A stretch of 64,000 bases of DNA from Pseudomonadota bacterium (lineage in GTDB: Bacteria; Myxococcota_A; Polyangia; Haliangiales; Haliangiaceae), in the NCBI GenBank assembly GCA_022360315.1, contig JAKSDA010000597.1:1-64000 (forward strand), in the 5' to 3' direction. Every line of letters starts with the position of its first letter. Position 1 is the stretch's first letter. The translations under genes were made by a program, and so were the position numbers. The notes beneath the pieces were generated by a model. The model was not told where the DNA came from. It was given only the letters and a program-made list of their open reading frames with translations, and searched no databases. Positions 28,375 to 38,900 of the stretch are shown one piece after another.

Positions 28375-30102
28375 ATGCGAGGCATTGCTGCAGTTTTGGC
28401 CTGGGTCGCGATCGCGGGCGGGATCGCATGGGTCCCCTCGATCGGGCACGGTGCTCCGGTGGTGAGAATTCGCGCCCGGGTTGAGGTCCACATCGATTCG
28501 GTTCGCCGGAGTCAAGACGGGGTCCAGGTCCGCGGCCAAATCGTCGACCTGTACAGTCGGGAACCGGTCCCCTGGGTACAGGCCACGGTGCGCATGAACG
28601 ATCTGACTCAGAGCGTTCGCTCTGATGGCGAGGGCGTGTTTTCGGCCAGTTTTTATGTTGAAGACGGCCGTCACGACGTGGCCATCGAGTTTGCGGGCGA
28701 CGACGATTACCAGGGTGACTCGGCCGAGATGAGTGGTGTCGATGTGAGCAAGCAGAGCCTGGAGATGCGCATTGAAGCCCGCGATGTGGCCTACAGCAAC
28801 CGCACTGTCGAGATCACGATCAAGGCGTGGAACGAATATGGCGGCGCCGAGATCACTGCGGATCTGCTGGCCGGGCCAGCCTCGGGCGAGGTCGACCGAG
28901 TCGGCAGTGTGACGACTGGTAGGGACGGTCGCGGAACGGTACATCTCGATCGCGAGCTGCTCGGCGAGCCGGGGCGCAAGCGTCTGCAGGTGCAGTTTCA
29001 GGGCAATCGAACGTACAATCCGGCCCAGGCGCAAACCGACTTTCTCTACGCCACAGCGACCGAGATCTCGCTGGAGGTTGCGGACAGCGAGATCGCGTAT
29101 GAAGCAGAGCTCACGGCGACCGGCCGGCTGGCCGATGCCACCGGGCGCCCCGTCGAGGGCGGTCCAATCGCCCTGGTGGTCGGCAATCGCCGCGTTACCT
29201 CGACCCTGACCCGCGACGACGGCAGCTTCCGCCTGCGGGCCCCGGGCGAGGAGATCGGCATCGGCAGATTCAACATACAGGCCGTATTCGAGCCGTCCGA
29301 GCCGTGGTATCGACCGAGTCGGTCCGAGCTGGCTCAGATCGATATCGCCCAGCCACAGCCAGTTCCGGTAGCCCATACCCTGGCCGCGTTTGGCGCCACC
29401 GCGCTGGCCATGGTGGCGTTTTTGGGATTGCGCGCGCAGCCGTGGCAGCGCTGGCTTGGCCGACTCCGCCAGCGGCGCGATCGAAATTCAGTCGCCGAAA
29501 CCGCCAACACACCAACTGGTACCCCATCGCTCCTGCGACATGGACTGCAACCTGCCCGCCCCGGTCTTGTGTCCACCTTGCGACGACCTCATGTATTCGA
29601 CTTCAGTGGCACAGTCCGCGATGCGGTCACAGGTCGCCCCGTCCCGGGCAGTGCGATTGCCATCACGCATCCAGACGCCGAAGACCGGACCGCCGTGGCC
29701 GCTGAAAATGGAGAGTTCTCGTTCGACGAACTCACCCCCGGCGAGTGGAGCGCGGTGTGTTCAATGCACGGATATGTCGCTGAGTGGTTTACCGTCACAG
29801 TGCCACACCGTGGCGAGCTCCGCGGCGTATACATCAATCTGGTACCTGTACGCGAGCGGATCTTCGCGATGTATCGCGAGGTCGCCGAACCACTTCTGCC
29901 CGATGCCGAATCATGGGGCATCTGGACGCCGCGCCAGATTTTCGACCACGTGCGCGGGAAACACCCGGCATCAGCCCTGTCGACGCTTACGGATTTTGTC
30001 GAGGAATCGTACTTCTCGCAACGTGTTCCGCCCGAGGGTCTCCTACCTGTGGCACAGGAGCACGCCGATCTGGCACGGCGAGAGCAGTTACCGATCGAAT
30101 AG
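28375..30102 (+). CDS. Exported Ig-like/carboxypeptidase-regulatory-like membrane protein
   Basis: The protein has 575 residues. A signal sequence (about 1-30, ending near HGAP) is followed by several beta-sandwich segments of about 90 residues. The first (VRGQIVDLYSREPVPWVQATV) and later ones (GRLADATGRPVEGGPIALVV) look like CarboxypepD_reg or Ig-like modules. A transmembrane helix lies at about 350-370 (AHTLAAFGATALAMVAFLGL), then a basic stretch and another CarboxypepD_reg-like module (FSGTVRDAVTGRPVPGSAIA). It may be an adhesive or envelope-organising protein; no catalytic motif is seen. GGAGGG lies only 1 nt before the ATG, so spacing is tight. It diverges from smc across 270 bp and precedes ftsY. 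Confidence 0.75.
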   Translation: MRGIAAVLAWVAIAGGIAWVPSIGHGAPVVRIRARVEVHIDSVRRSQDGVQVRGQIVDLYSREPVPWVQATVRMNDLTQSVRSDGEGVFSASFYVEDGRHDVAIEFAGDDDYQGDSAEMSGVDVSKQSLEMRIEARDVAYSNRTVEITIKAWNEYGGAEITADLLAGPASGEVDRVGSVTTGRDGRGTVHLDRELLGEPGRKRLQVQFQGNRTYNPAQAQTDFLYATATEISLEVADSEIAYEAELTATGRLADATGRPVEGGPIALVVGNRRVTSTLTRDDGSFRLRAPGEEIGIGRFNIQAVFEPSEPWYRPSRSELAQIDIAQPQPVPVAHTLAAFGATALAMVAFLGLRAQPWQRWLGRLRQRRDRNSVAETANTPTGTPSLLRHGLQPARPGLVSTLRRPHVFDFSGTVRDAVTGRPVPGSAIAITHPDAEDRTAVAAENGEFSFDELTPGEWSAVCSMHGYVAEWFTVTVPHRGELRGVYINLVPVRERIFAMYREVAEPLLPDAESWGIWTPRQIFDHVRGKHPASALSTLTDFVEESYFSQRVPPEGLLPVAQEHADLARREQLPIE

Positions 30103-30292
30103 CCGGCCGGCCGGCCAGTCCGCTCGCTCACTCACTCACTCACAACAGCGCTTCGCATACCTTGCCGGGACCTCGGGGCGATCGAATGGCCAGCCGCGCT
30201 CGTGCGATCGCGAGTATTGCGAACGTTCTCGGCCAAAGAGACCCGTTTGGGGCTTTCTCGAAGTCGCCCGTTGTGGGTATAAACCAGACGCC

Positions 30293-31534
30293 ATGACCGG
30301 CAATGAGATCGCGTATTTACTGGCCGCGTTCGCGGTGGTCGGCCTGTTTGTTTTTTTTGTCCGGCGCGCTTCTGAAAAACAGGCGAGCGCCCGGTCTGTT
30401 CGCGATCGGCTGCGCGAGGAAGCGGGCCGAGATGAAGATCGGGATCGGCCGATTGCAGAAGACCTCGACCAGACCGACCAGGAGCGAGAGGGCGCATACG
30501 AGGAACAAGACGAAGGGCCGCGGCCAAAACCGCCCGACGATGAGGACGAGGAGCGAGACAAAGGGCTGCCGGGGGGGGACACGGCCGAAGTGAACGAGGC
30601 GTCGCGCCTCAAACACGGCCTGTCCAAGACTCGCGGCGGGTTTGTCGCTCGGCTGGGCCGCCTGTTCTCGCGCAAAAAGATCGACGATGATCTCCTCGAA
30701 GAGCTGGAACACGTTCTGTTTACTGCTGACATCGGCCCCACCACTGCACAGAGCTTGTTTACTGCGCTCAAGGACAGCCTGTCGCGCGACCAACTTCTCG
30801 ATCCCGATTCGATATGGTCCAAGATCCGTGAAGAATCGGCGACAATTCTTTCAGTACCCGCGCCGCCACTGGATTTTGCCGGAGCCCGCCCCTTTGTACT
30901 TCTGATGATCGGGGTCAACGGCGTGGGCAAAACGACCACGATTGGCAAGATCGCGGCCAAACTGCAGCGAGAGGGCAAAAAAGTGCTTCTCGCTGCCGGC
31001 GATACCTTCCGCGCTGCTGCAGTCGAGCAGCTGGAGATATGGGGTGAGCGCTCTGGTGCGCCGGTCGTCAAGGGCAAAGATGGCAGCGATCCCTCTTCCG
31101 TCATCTTCGATGCTATCAAGCGCGGTGCGGCCGACGACTACGACGTGGTCATCTGCGATACTGCCGGCCGATTGCACACCAAAACTGAACTCATGGACGA
31201 GCTCAAAAAAGTCGGCCGCGTATGCGACAAAGCATTATCTGGCGCACCCCACGAAACCTGGCTGATCCTCGATTCCACAACCGGCCAAAATGCCATTCAA
31301 CAGGCCCAGCTGTTCAAAGAAGCCATGGATATCACCGGCATCGTGTTGACCAAGCTCGACGGTACTGCCAAGGGCGGCGTCATCCTGGGAATCTGCGATG
31401 AAATGAAGGTGCCTGTACGCTATATTGGCATCGGCGAGAGGATCGACGATCTGCGCGAGTTCGAACCCGAGGCGTTTGTCGCTGCGCTCTACGAGAAAGT
31501 AGATGAGGAAGAACGCGCCCAAGCGCAGTCGTAG
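30293..31534 (+). CDS. ftsY: Signal recognition particle receptor FtsY
   Basis: The protein has 413 residues. It begins with one transmembrane helix (YLLAAFAVVGLFVFFV) and a charged Asp/Glu/Arg-rich A region (30-100), then the NG domain: GVNGVGKTTTIGKIAA, DTFRAAAVEQL, DTAGRLHTK, TKLDGTAKGG and GIGERIDDLREF. It receives SRP-ribosome complexes at the membrane and hydrolyses GTP together with Ffh. The membrane helix at the N-terminus, rather than only an amphipathic helix, is found in several high-GC and deltaproteobacterial FtsY. Confidence 0.97.
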   Translation: MTGNEIAYLLAAFAVVGLFVFFVRRASEKQASARSVRDRLREEAGRDEDRDRPIAEDLDQTDQEREGAYEEQDEGPRPKPPDDEDEERDKGLPGGDTAEVNEASRLKHGLSKTRGGFVARLGRLFSRKKIDDDLLEELEHVLFTADIGPTTAQSLFTALKDSLSRDQLLDPDSIWSKIREESATILSVPAPPLDFAGARPFVLLMIGVNGVGKTTTIGKIAAKLQREGKKVLLAAGDTFRAAAVEQLEIWGERSGAPVVKGKDGSDPSSVIFDAIKRGAADDYDVVICDTAGRLHTKTELMDELKKVGRVCDKALSGAPHETWLILDSTTGQNAIQQAQLFKEAMDITGIVLTKLDGTAKGGVILGICDEMKVPVRYIGIGERIDDLREFEPEAFVAALYEKVDEEERAQAQS

Positions 31535-31624
31535 TGGCATGTTTTGGTGCGCGCTCGGGCGCGCTTTACGCCCAAAAAAGCGGCATGGTATAGTCCGCCA
31601 ATTCCCAATAGGGGGATTAACAGC

Positions 31625-32614
<990 letters not shown>

Positions 32615-32628
32615 GGCTGGAGAATAAG

Positions 32629-33498
32629 ATGAAACGCTGGATTACGAGCTTTCTGTCCATTGCCGTGATCGCTGGCGCTGTGGTTGGTATTCCCGGTATT
32701 GCAGCAGCGCAGGAAGAGGACAATCCGGCCAAACAACTGGCCGAACAACCCGCTGTGCGCCATCGCCTGCTTCTGGTCAAGAGCCGCTTCGAGCTGAGCC
32801 CTGCCTTCGAGGCCACGGTCAACGCCGATTACAAGCATACAGTCGGACTTGGTCTCAAGATCGAGTATCACCTGTCGGATATGCTTTCCTTCGGGGTAGT
32901 CGGGCTCTACGGTGTCAGTTTTGATACCGGTCTGGTCAGCCGCATCGTGGACAACCTTCCCGAGCGGGGAAGCAGCCAGGATATTCCGGGTGACCCGACG
33001 CCGAACAAGCAGGAGTACGAATCGCATCTCAACACCATGCCGCTGCACGGTGCGGTCTACGCCAGCATTACGCCGTGGTATGGCAAGCTGGCTGCGTTTG
33101 GCAAGGCATTCGTCAATTTCGATTTCTACTTTCAGGGCGGCCTGGCCATTGCGCAGCTCGATTCCAGCTGCAGTGACGCGATATGCAATGATCCGGCCCC
33201 TGGCGTGATCGACCCGGAACGAGACTTGGAGCCAGACGGTGACCCCAACAATGATCCTCCGCTCAACGATGGAATTCGCCCCGGACTCTATCTGGGGGGT
33301 GGCATCCACGTATTCATCAATAACTGGATCGCCCTGGATCTGACCGTTCGGGATTATATTTTCTCCGATAATCCCTCCGGGCTCGACTTCGATGCCGATC
33401 GGGCCGTTACGGATGACGACAGGCGATTCCTCAATCATCTGTTCATGGGCATCGGCGTATCGTTCTTTTTCCCGTCCAAGGCCAGGCGAACGCCCTAG
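32629..33498 (+). CDS. Outer membrane beta-barrel domain protein
   Basis: The protein has 289 residues. A classic signal peptide (MKRW, hydrophobic core, cleavage near GIAAAQ) is followed by a barrel domain of the same type as the preceding gene (LGLKIEYHLSDMLSFGVVG, then LAIDLTVRDYIFSD-like C-terminal strands). A long acidic loop with two cysteines (CSDAIC) lies near residue 185. GGAG lies 8 nt before ATG 32629. It is cotranscribed with the PE-repeat barrel gene, 14 bp apart. Confidence 0.85.
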   Translation: MKRWITSFLSIAVIAGAVVGIPGIAAAQEEDNPAKQLAEQPAVRHRLLLVKSRFELSPAFEATVNADYKHTVGLGLKIEYHLSDMLSFGVVGLYGVSFDTGLVSRIVDNLPERGSSQDIPGDPTPNKQEYESHLNTMPLHGAVYASITPWYGKLAAFGKAFVNFDFYFQGGLAIAQLDSSCSDAICNDPAPGVIDPERDLEPDGDPNNDPPLNDGIRPGLYLGGGIHVFINNWIALDLTVRDYIFSDNPSGLDFDADRAVTDDDRRFLNHLFMGIGVSFFFPSKARRTP

Positions 33499-33811
33499 CC
33501 CGCATCATTCACCACACCATCTCTGCGGTCGTATCTGCCGGGACAGGGCCGTGATGAATGAGCCAGGTCAGGTTCCGATGACTGCAAGCCCCACTGTTAC
33601 TAGCAGGGACACAGTCGGCCGGGCAAGACCGCAACCCCGGCCAGGCCTAGGCATGCACACATACTTGATAAAACACGAGCGATGACCGCCACGACAGTTG
33701 GCACAGGGGGTGCAGATAGGGGGTGCAGTTACTGATGTGAGTGGTCCATGGGTATGTGCCATTACCGACCCATCCACCGCTCTACCCTGCTCTCTTCCAC
33801 GACCAGCTGCC
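33499..33811. other. Intergenic region, no gene seen
   Basis: This 313-bp gap follows the second barrel gene. It has no convincing reading frame, no T-run terminator and no recognisable riboswitch. An in-frame TTG at 33698 would extend the next protein by 38 residues, but these look unlike the rest. Confidence 0.5.
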
Positions 33812-35122
33812 ATGGCGCCACCTCTATCCGGTGATTCACTCGTACAGAAACTCACGGTCGAGAAACAGGTTCGACGTGATGTCACTTTGTTGACTCTGTC
33901 CGGTACGATTGATTGTGATTTTGATGGCAAAAAACTGGCTGCAGTCATCCGTACGAGCAGGCTGGCGATTCATCTCGCCGGTGTTCGCCTGATCACCTCG
34001 TTCGGCATCCGGGAGTGGATCGACTTCATGACCGCGGCGGCCCGGCGGGCCGAGGATATTCTGCTTCTGGATTGCTCACCCAAGATCATTCAGCAGGCCA
34101 ACATGGTGGCCAATTTCGTCGGCTCGGGGCGCATCGTCAGCTTCTACGCGCCGTATCGCTGCGCAACGTGCGGCACAGACAGCCGTGTCCACATGCATCT
34201 GCGCCGCGACTGGGACGTCGTCATTCGGCGCGTGCCACCGGATCGGGTGTGCGTGAACTGCGGCCAGAACGAGACATTCGATGACGATCCGGACACGTAC
34301 TTTGCATATATGTGCAGTCAGGGCCCGGTCGCACTCGACTCCGAGCTGGCCATACATTTCAAGCGGCCACCGCGGGGGCTGCGCGTTGCCAAGACAGTGC
34401 AAGGCCGATCGACCTATCTCCGATTGGGCGGCGTCCTCGATGCCTTCTTTCCCTGCGACAAGCTGATCGATGGTCTCGAGGGAATGGTCCTGGTCGATCT
34501 CGACCTTCTGCAGCGAGTCGACGAAGCCGGTGCGGCCGCCTGGCGTCGGTTTCTGTCCACCATTGCCCCTACTGTCGAGGCTGTGTATCTCTTTGGTGTC
34601 CCACCCGAGCTGACCGAGGAGCTGGCTTGCTGGGACTCGCCTGGCGCTCGCCCTCAGCTCGCGACCATGGCCTTGACCTATCTCTGCCCGCGATGTGCGA
34701 TCGTCACCCGCCGCACCATCGATTTCGTCCGCCACTACGACGAGCTCACTCGAGGGATGCTGCCGACCAAGCAGTGCAGCGATTGCTGGGGCACGGTGTA
34801 TCCGACCATTCCCGACGAGTTTGTCGCGCACCTCGCCTCGATCCCCCGGCCCGATGTTCCCCCACGGGTCAGCAAGTTCTTCCGGACCCTTGCCGGAAAC
34901 GAGCCATCATCCCTGCCAGCCGGTGCCCATTTGGCCACCCGTGGCAACGCGTGCTCGACAGGTCGGGCGATGGCGCTTCTGGCCGCTGCGTTGCTCGCGG
35001 TCGCTCTGCTGGCCTTGTTCGGCTATCACTATCTGCCGAGCTCGAACCTGGGCGGCTCGCTCGGCCAGGCGGGCGCGTCGGACACGTCGGCCCGGCAGGG
35101 CGGACAGCAGGCCGGCAAATGA
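33812..35122 (+). CDS. Tandem STAS-like protein with zinc ribbons and tail anchor
   Basis: The protein has 436 residues. Two STAS-like units (about 10-105, TLLTLSGTIDCDF...IHLAGVRLITSFGIREW; about 190-290, TYLRLGGVLDAFF...LVDLDLLQRVDEAGAAAW) are each followed by two paired cysteine motifs (CATC and CVNC; CPRC and CSDC), which look like zinc ribbons. The C-terminus has one transmembrane helix (about 390-415) and a short tail. STAS domains act in partner-switching regulation, usually with a phosphorylatable Ser/Thr; here the positions are hydrophobic or Ser at best. A membrane-tethered scaffold in signalling is plausible. ATG 33812 is chosen; TTG 33698 is an upstream alternative. Confidence 0.7.
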   Translation: MAPPLSGDSLVQKLTVEKQVRRDVTLLTLSGTIDCDFDGKKLAAVIRTSRLAIHLAGVRLITSFGIREWIDFMTAAARRAEDILLLDCSPKIIQQANMVANFVGSGRIVSFYAPYRCATCGTDSRVHMHLRRDWDVVIRRVPPDRVCVNCGQNETFDDDPDTYFAYMCSQGPVALDSELAIHFKRPPRGLRVAKTVQGRSTYLRLGGVLDAFFPCDKLIDGLEGMVLVDLDLLQRVDEAGAAAWRRFLSTIAPTVEAVYLFGVPPELTEELACWDSPGARPQLATMALTYLCPRCAIVTRRTIDFVRHYDELTRGMLPTKQCSDCWGTVYPTIPDEFVAHLASIPRPDVPPRVSKFFRTLAGNEPSSLPAGAHLATRGNACSTGRAMALLAAALLAVALLALFGYHYLPSSNLGGSLGQAGASDTSARQGGQQAGK

Positions 35123-35126
35123 GCCG

Positions 35127-35714
35127 CTAACGCCGCCGGCTTCGGGCCATTTCTCGGTAGTAGACACCTCTCGGCATGTGCCGGAGTGTCGCCCGCAGCG
35201 ACAGCGATTTGCCGTCGCGCTCCAACATGATCAGTACCCGCTCGCCGACATCGGCGCTCTGGACCTGGCGGACGAGATCACTGGCTGTGGCGATGTTCTG
35301 GACCCGTTTGGGGCAACCGCTGCGAGCAAATCCAACAATGACATCACCCGGCTGAATGCCAGCGCGGCGGGCTGGTGAGTTGCCCTCGACCCGCTTGACA
35401 TGAGCTCCGCCCGTGACTCGTTGGGTCTGGATTCGGACACCCAGCCATGGTGGTGTCTCGGTGCTGGCCGGGGCGGTGCGCTGCATGTGGCTGAAGCCCG
35501 CGCGGGCGCCGCAGTGATGAGAGTAAAGGCCGGACGCCATGCTGCTCAGGCCGAATCCCACGGCGACCCCGGCCAGGGAGCAAAGGGCGACCAGAAGCCC
35601 GAGTCGCCCCCGATCGTTGACCATCACGATGGTCTCCCGTTTGAGCTTCGGCGCGTCGGGCGCGCTGGACTTGGAAGGAGACGGGCTTTCGAGTTCAGGA
35701 TTCTTGTCGCTCAT
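35127..35714 (-). CDS. Membrane-anchored PDZ-domain protein
   Basis: The protein has 195 residues. A Ser/Pro/Lys-rich cytoplasmic N-terminus (1-35) is followed by a transmembrane helix (about 38-60, LGLLVALCSLAGVAVGFGL) and a PDZ domain (about 88-180: WLGVRIQTQ, GNSPARRAGIQPGDVIVGF, GERVLIMLERDGK). No protease domain is attached, so it may recruit or regulate an envelope protease or secretion partner. It converges with the STAS gene (4 bp between stops) and diverges from tamB across 194 bp. Confidence 0.85.
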   Translation of the reverse strand: MSDKNPELESPSPSKSSAPDAPKLKRETIVMVNDRGRLGLLVALCSLAGVAVGFGLSSMASGLYSHHCGARAGFSHMQRTAPASTETPPWLGVRIQTQRVTGGAHVKRVEGNSPARRAGIQPGDVIVGFARSGCPKRVQNIATASDLVRQVQSADVGERVLIMLERDGKSLSLRATLRHMPRGVYYREMARSRRR

Positions 35715-35908
35715 CGTGTGCTATACCTCTGCGCTTTCGGACCTCTACTTTACAGTATTACTCGCCTATCTCTATGATTTCTCACTTTGGTCAGAATGCC
35801 ACTGCTTATTGTGAGGAGCCGCTTGTGCGCTGTATTTCAGTTTGCCACATTTCACCGGCCTCGCGGCCGTAGCGGTGACGCCATACCCGTGTTAGTTTTG
35901 GTAAAATC

Positions 35909-38900
35909 GTGGATCGCACGGAAAAAAGGCGCTCTCGTCGCTGGATTTTTCGGGCTCTTTTGGGGTTCTTCCTGCTCCTCGCGATCGGGGTTGGAGTGCT
36001 CAGGCTGCGCTTCAACGGTCCGGCACTGGCCGAAACCATCACCGCGATACTCAACAACAGCATTCGCGGCCGGGTCCAGGTCGAGTCGGTCGAGTGGCCG
36101 CTGCGCAGCCTGCCGGTGGTCATTACCGGCGGCTGGCTGCCGGTCACTGTGCGCGGCCTCAAAGTCTATGACGATGGCGGGAGCCCGGCCCAAAGGGTCG
36201 ACGATGGCCAGCGCGAACTCCTCCTCGAGACCGACCTCGCCATTGCGTACATCGACGCCCATTCGCTGATGTTTGGCGACCATGATTTCATCATCAAGTA
36301 CCTCGAGGCTCCCAATGGCGGGTATGTCTTTCTCAAGGAGGTCCGAGAACCCTACCCGCTCCACGAGTATGACACCCACGTGGTGAGCCTGGCTTCGGCG
36401 TTCTTCTCGTATCTCAAACCGGGCTTTCGGTCCGGGATCACCGCCTATTCGGCGCCAATTTTCGACATTCGCCATTTTAAGGGCCACAACATCACGGTCG
36501 AGGTTCTCTACCCACTGGCCCACGTGATCGTGGAAGGCGTCGATGGAGAGGGGGTTGCCCAGTCCGATTACAGCGATCCTCTCAAGGAAAAGGCCTACTA
36601 CTCGCTCACGCCCACAGCGATACGCGGTGTCGCATGTGTGGGCGATGTGTGGCCCGAGGAGCGCAAGCGCCTGGGCACCATGTATCCACCCCGTCCCCCA
36701 GGTGCCGGCCCCGAGTATGACTATCGCAAAAGCGCCGAGCTGTGTCGCGGCCGGGGCGCACTGCGCCCCCCGTCCGAGGATGAGTTCGACACCATCTACG
36801 CCATCCCCCTGATCGACATCGAGGTCGGCAAACTAGCCCAGTTGCCCATGGGATGGCCCCGCGACAGCGTGGCTCACGATGTCGAGTGGGAGGCGACGGG
36901 GCAAACCCCCGACGGTGCGCGGCTCGGTCTGTCAGGCGCCCTGCGCGACTGGTGGGTCGGGTTCTACGGCGGCGACTACGACGGAGTGGTGGCGACTGTG
37001 GAGAATGGCGGCTCGCTCATTCACCATTTGTCCGGCGGTCTGGCCGGAGGCGACAATCTGCGCATCGAGCTGCGCGCATCTGGTCCGAGTATCGGGCCCA
37101 AATTCGAGGTCGACATGACCGGCCTGGACATCGAGGTACCGATCGGCCAGCGACCGCTCAATCTCCATCTCAAACAGGCCAGGACCATTTTCGACATGGT
37201 CACGGAGGAGGGTTCGCTGGTCGATACTGTGGCCTTTGGCGCGGACGGCGAGATTGCCCTTGCGGCCACGTTTGCCATCGATCCGTTTCGCTTCGACATT
37301 CAAGCCGACATCACCAAGCCGCTCACCGTGGCCGAGTATCTGCCCAAACCGGTCAGACAGATCGCCGGACAGCGATTAAACGGCCGCCTGCATCTCTACG
37401 GCAGCGGCGACCGATACAAGCTCGATCGGCTCAATCTCTGGCTCGGCCGCGCTCGCATGAGCGGCGAGCTCAGCTATGACGACAGCGACAACGAGGTTCG
37501 CGTCAGCCGTTTCAACGTGCGCGTGGGCGAGAGCGAAATATCGTCCAACGGGCGCTATCGCCCGGTCGATGGCATGATCAAGCTCGGCGTACGGCTGTCC
37601 TCGACCGACCTCGGACGCTGGCTGGGCCAGCTCGATGTGCCCGCTCTGGCCACCGGGGTGGAAGGCAGGGCCGTGGTGACCGGAACACTGGATACACCTG
37701 TCGCCCAGGCCCAGGTCACGGTCTCCGGCATTCCCATTGCCCGGTCCATGGATGCCAGGCTGCGCCTTGCCGACGACGAGCTCACCATCCAGAAAGCCGA
37801 GAGCTACGCGCTGGGCGGCCGTATCTCGGCCCAAGGACAGGTTCATGTCGGCCGCAAACTTCGTCTCGACAACGTCACTGCCCGGGCCAGGGGACTCGAT
37901 CTGTCCAAGATCCCCGGCTTTGGCGACGCCCTGGCCGGTCGCATGGATATCGTGGCAAGGGCCAGCGGCCCGATTGACGCAATCAACTCGCTGGTCGATG
38001 TCGGCGTCAAGGAACTCGAAATCGCCGGTGATCCCTACGAACAATTGCACAGCGGTCTGTGCGCCGACAACCGACCGGCAAAGGAGCGCGGCGACAGGCG
38101 GCCCGGACCACAGGCCGAGCGCTATACTCTGCGCACACTGCCCGGTGGACGCAAGGAGCTCCGTCTGTGCCTGAGCCGCAAGAGCGGCACCGGCGGATCG
38201 CTGCAGGCTCGCGCCGGGGTCGACCGCGACGGCTCGGTGGACGGCAAACTGCGCATCGAACACGTGCCTCTGCACGATCTTCGCGCCCTGGGCGGCGCAG
38301 AACAGAGTCCCCTGGGCGGCCTGATCTCGGCGGCACTCGACCTGGGTGGCAACACGGATGCGCCCCACGCGTCAGGCCAGGTCTCGTGGCTCGACAGCTG
38401 GCTCGGCGATGCCTTCCTGGGCGCCGGTGCGGTCGATGTCAGCCTGCTCGGGCCCGACCAGATCGGCATCAAGGGCGAACTATTGCAGGGCGACGTCGAG
38501 CTATCCGCCGCCATCCATACAGTCGCGCCCTACGATAGCGAGGTCCACATCAAGTTGCGTCGGGTCGGCCTCGATCGCTTTGCTCCCGACCTGATCAAGA
38601 CTCTCGGCGTGGCAATGTGGATCACCGGCGAACTCGATATCCACACCACGCTGGTCTCTGCTCCCGGTCGTCCGCCCACCGCCCGGATCGTCATCTCCGA
38701 ACTCGAGGTGTGGAAAGACAACGACGATTCACGCGGCCGGCCCGCCCCGCTTCGGCTGCGCAACAAGGCATCGACACCGATCGCCATCGCGTACGATGGC
38801 AAAACAGCGACCATCGAAAACGACGTCATTCTGGTCGGTCCGGGCGGGGCCGAGTTCGTGCTGTCCGGCCGGGGCAGCCTCGATCAGCTCGCCGTGACTC

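Noticed and set aside
31549..31570. GCGCGC-TCGG-GCGCGC hairpin after ftsY as a terminator
   Set aside because: Only a three-base T-run follows and the stem is short, so termination is not supported.
33560..33660. Segment with GCAAGCCCC...AGCAGGGAC resembling parts of cobalamin or c-di-GMP riboswitches
   Set aside because: The conserved cores of either class are not present in order, and the neighbouring genes are not typical targets.
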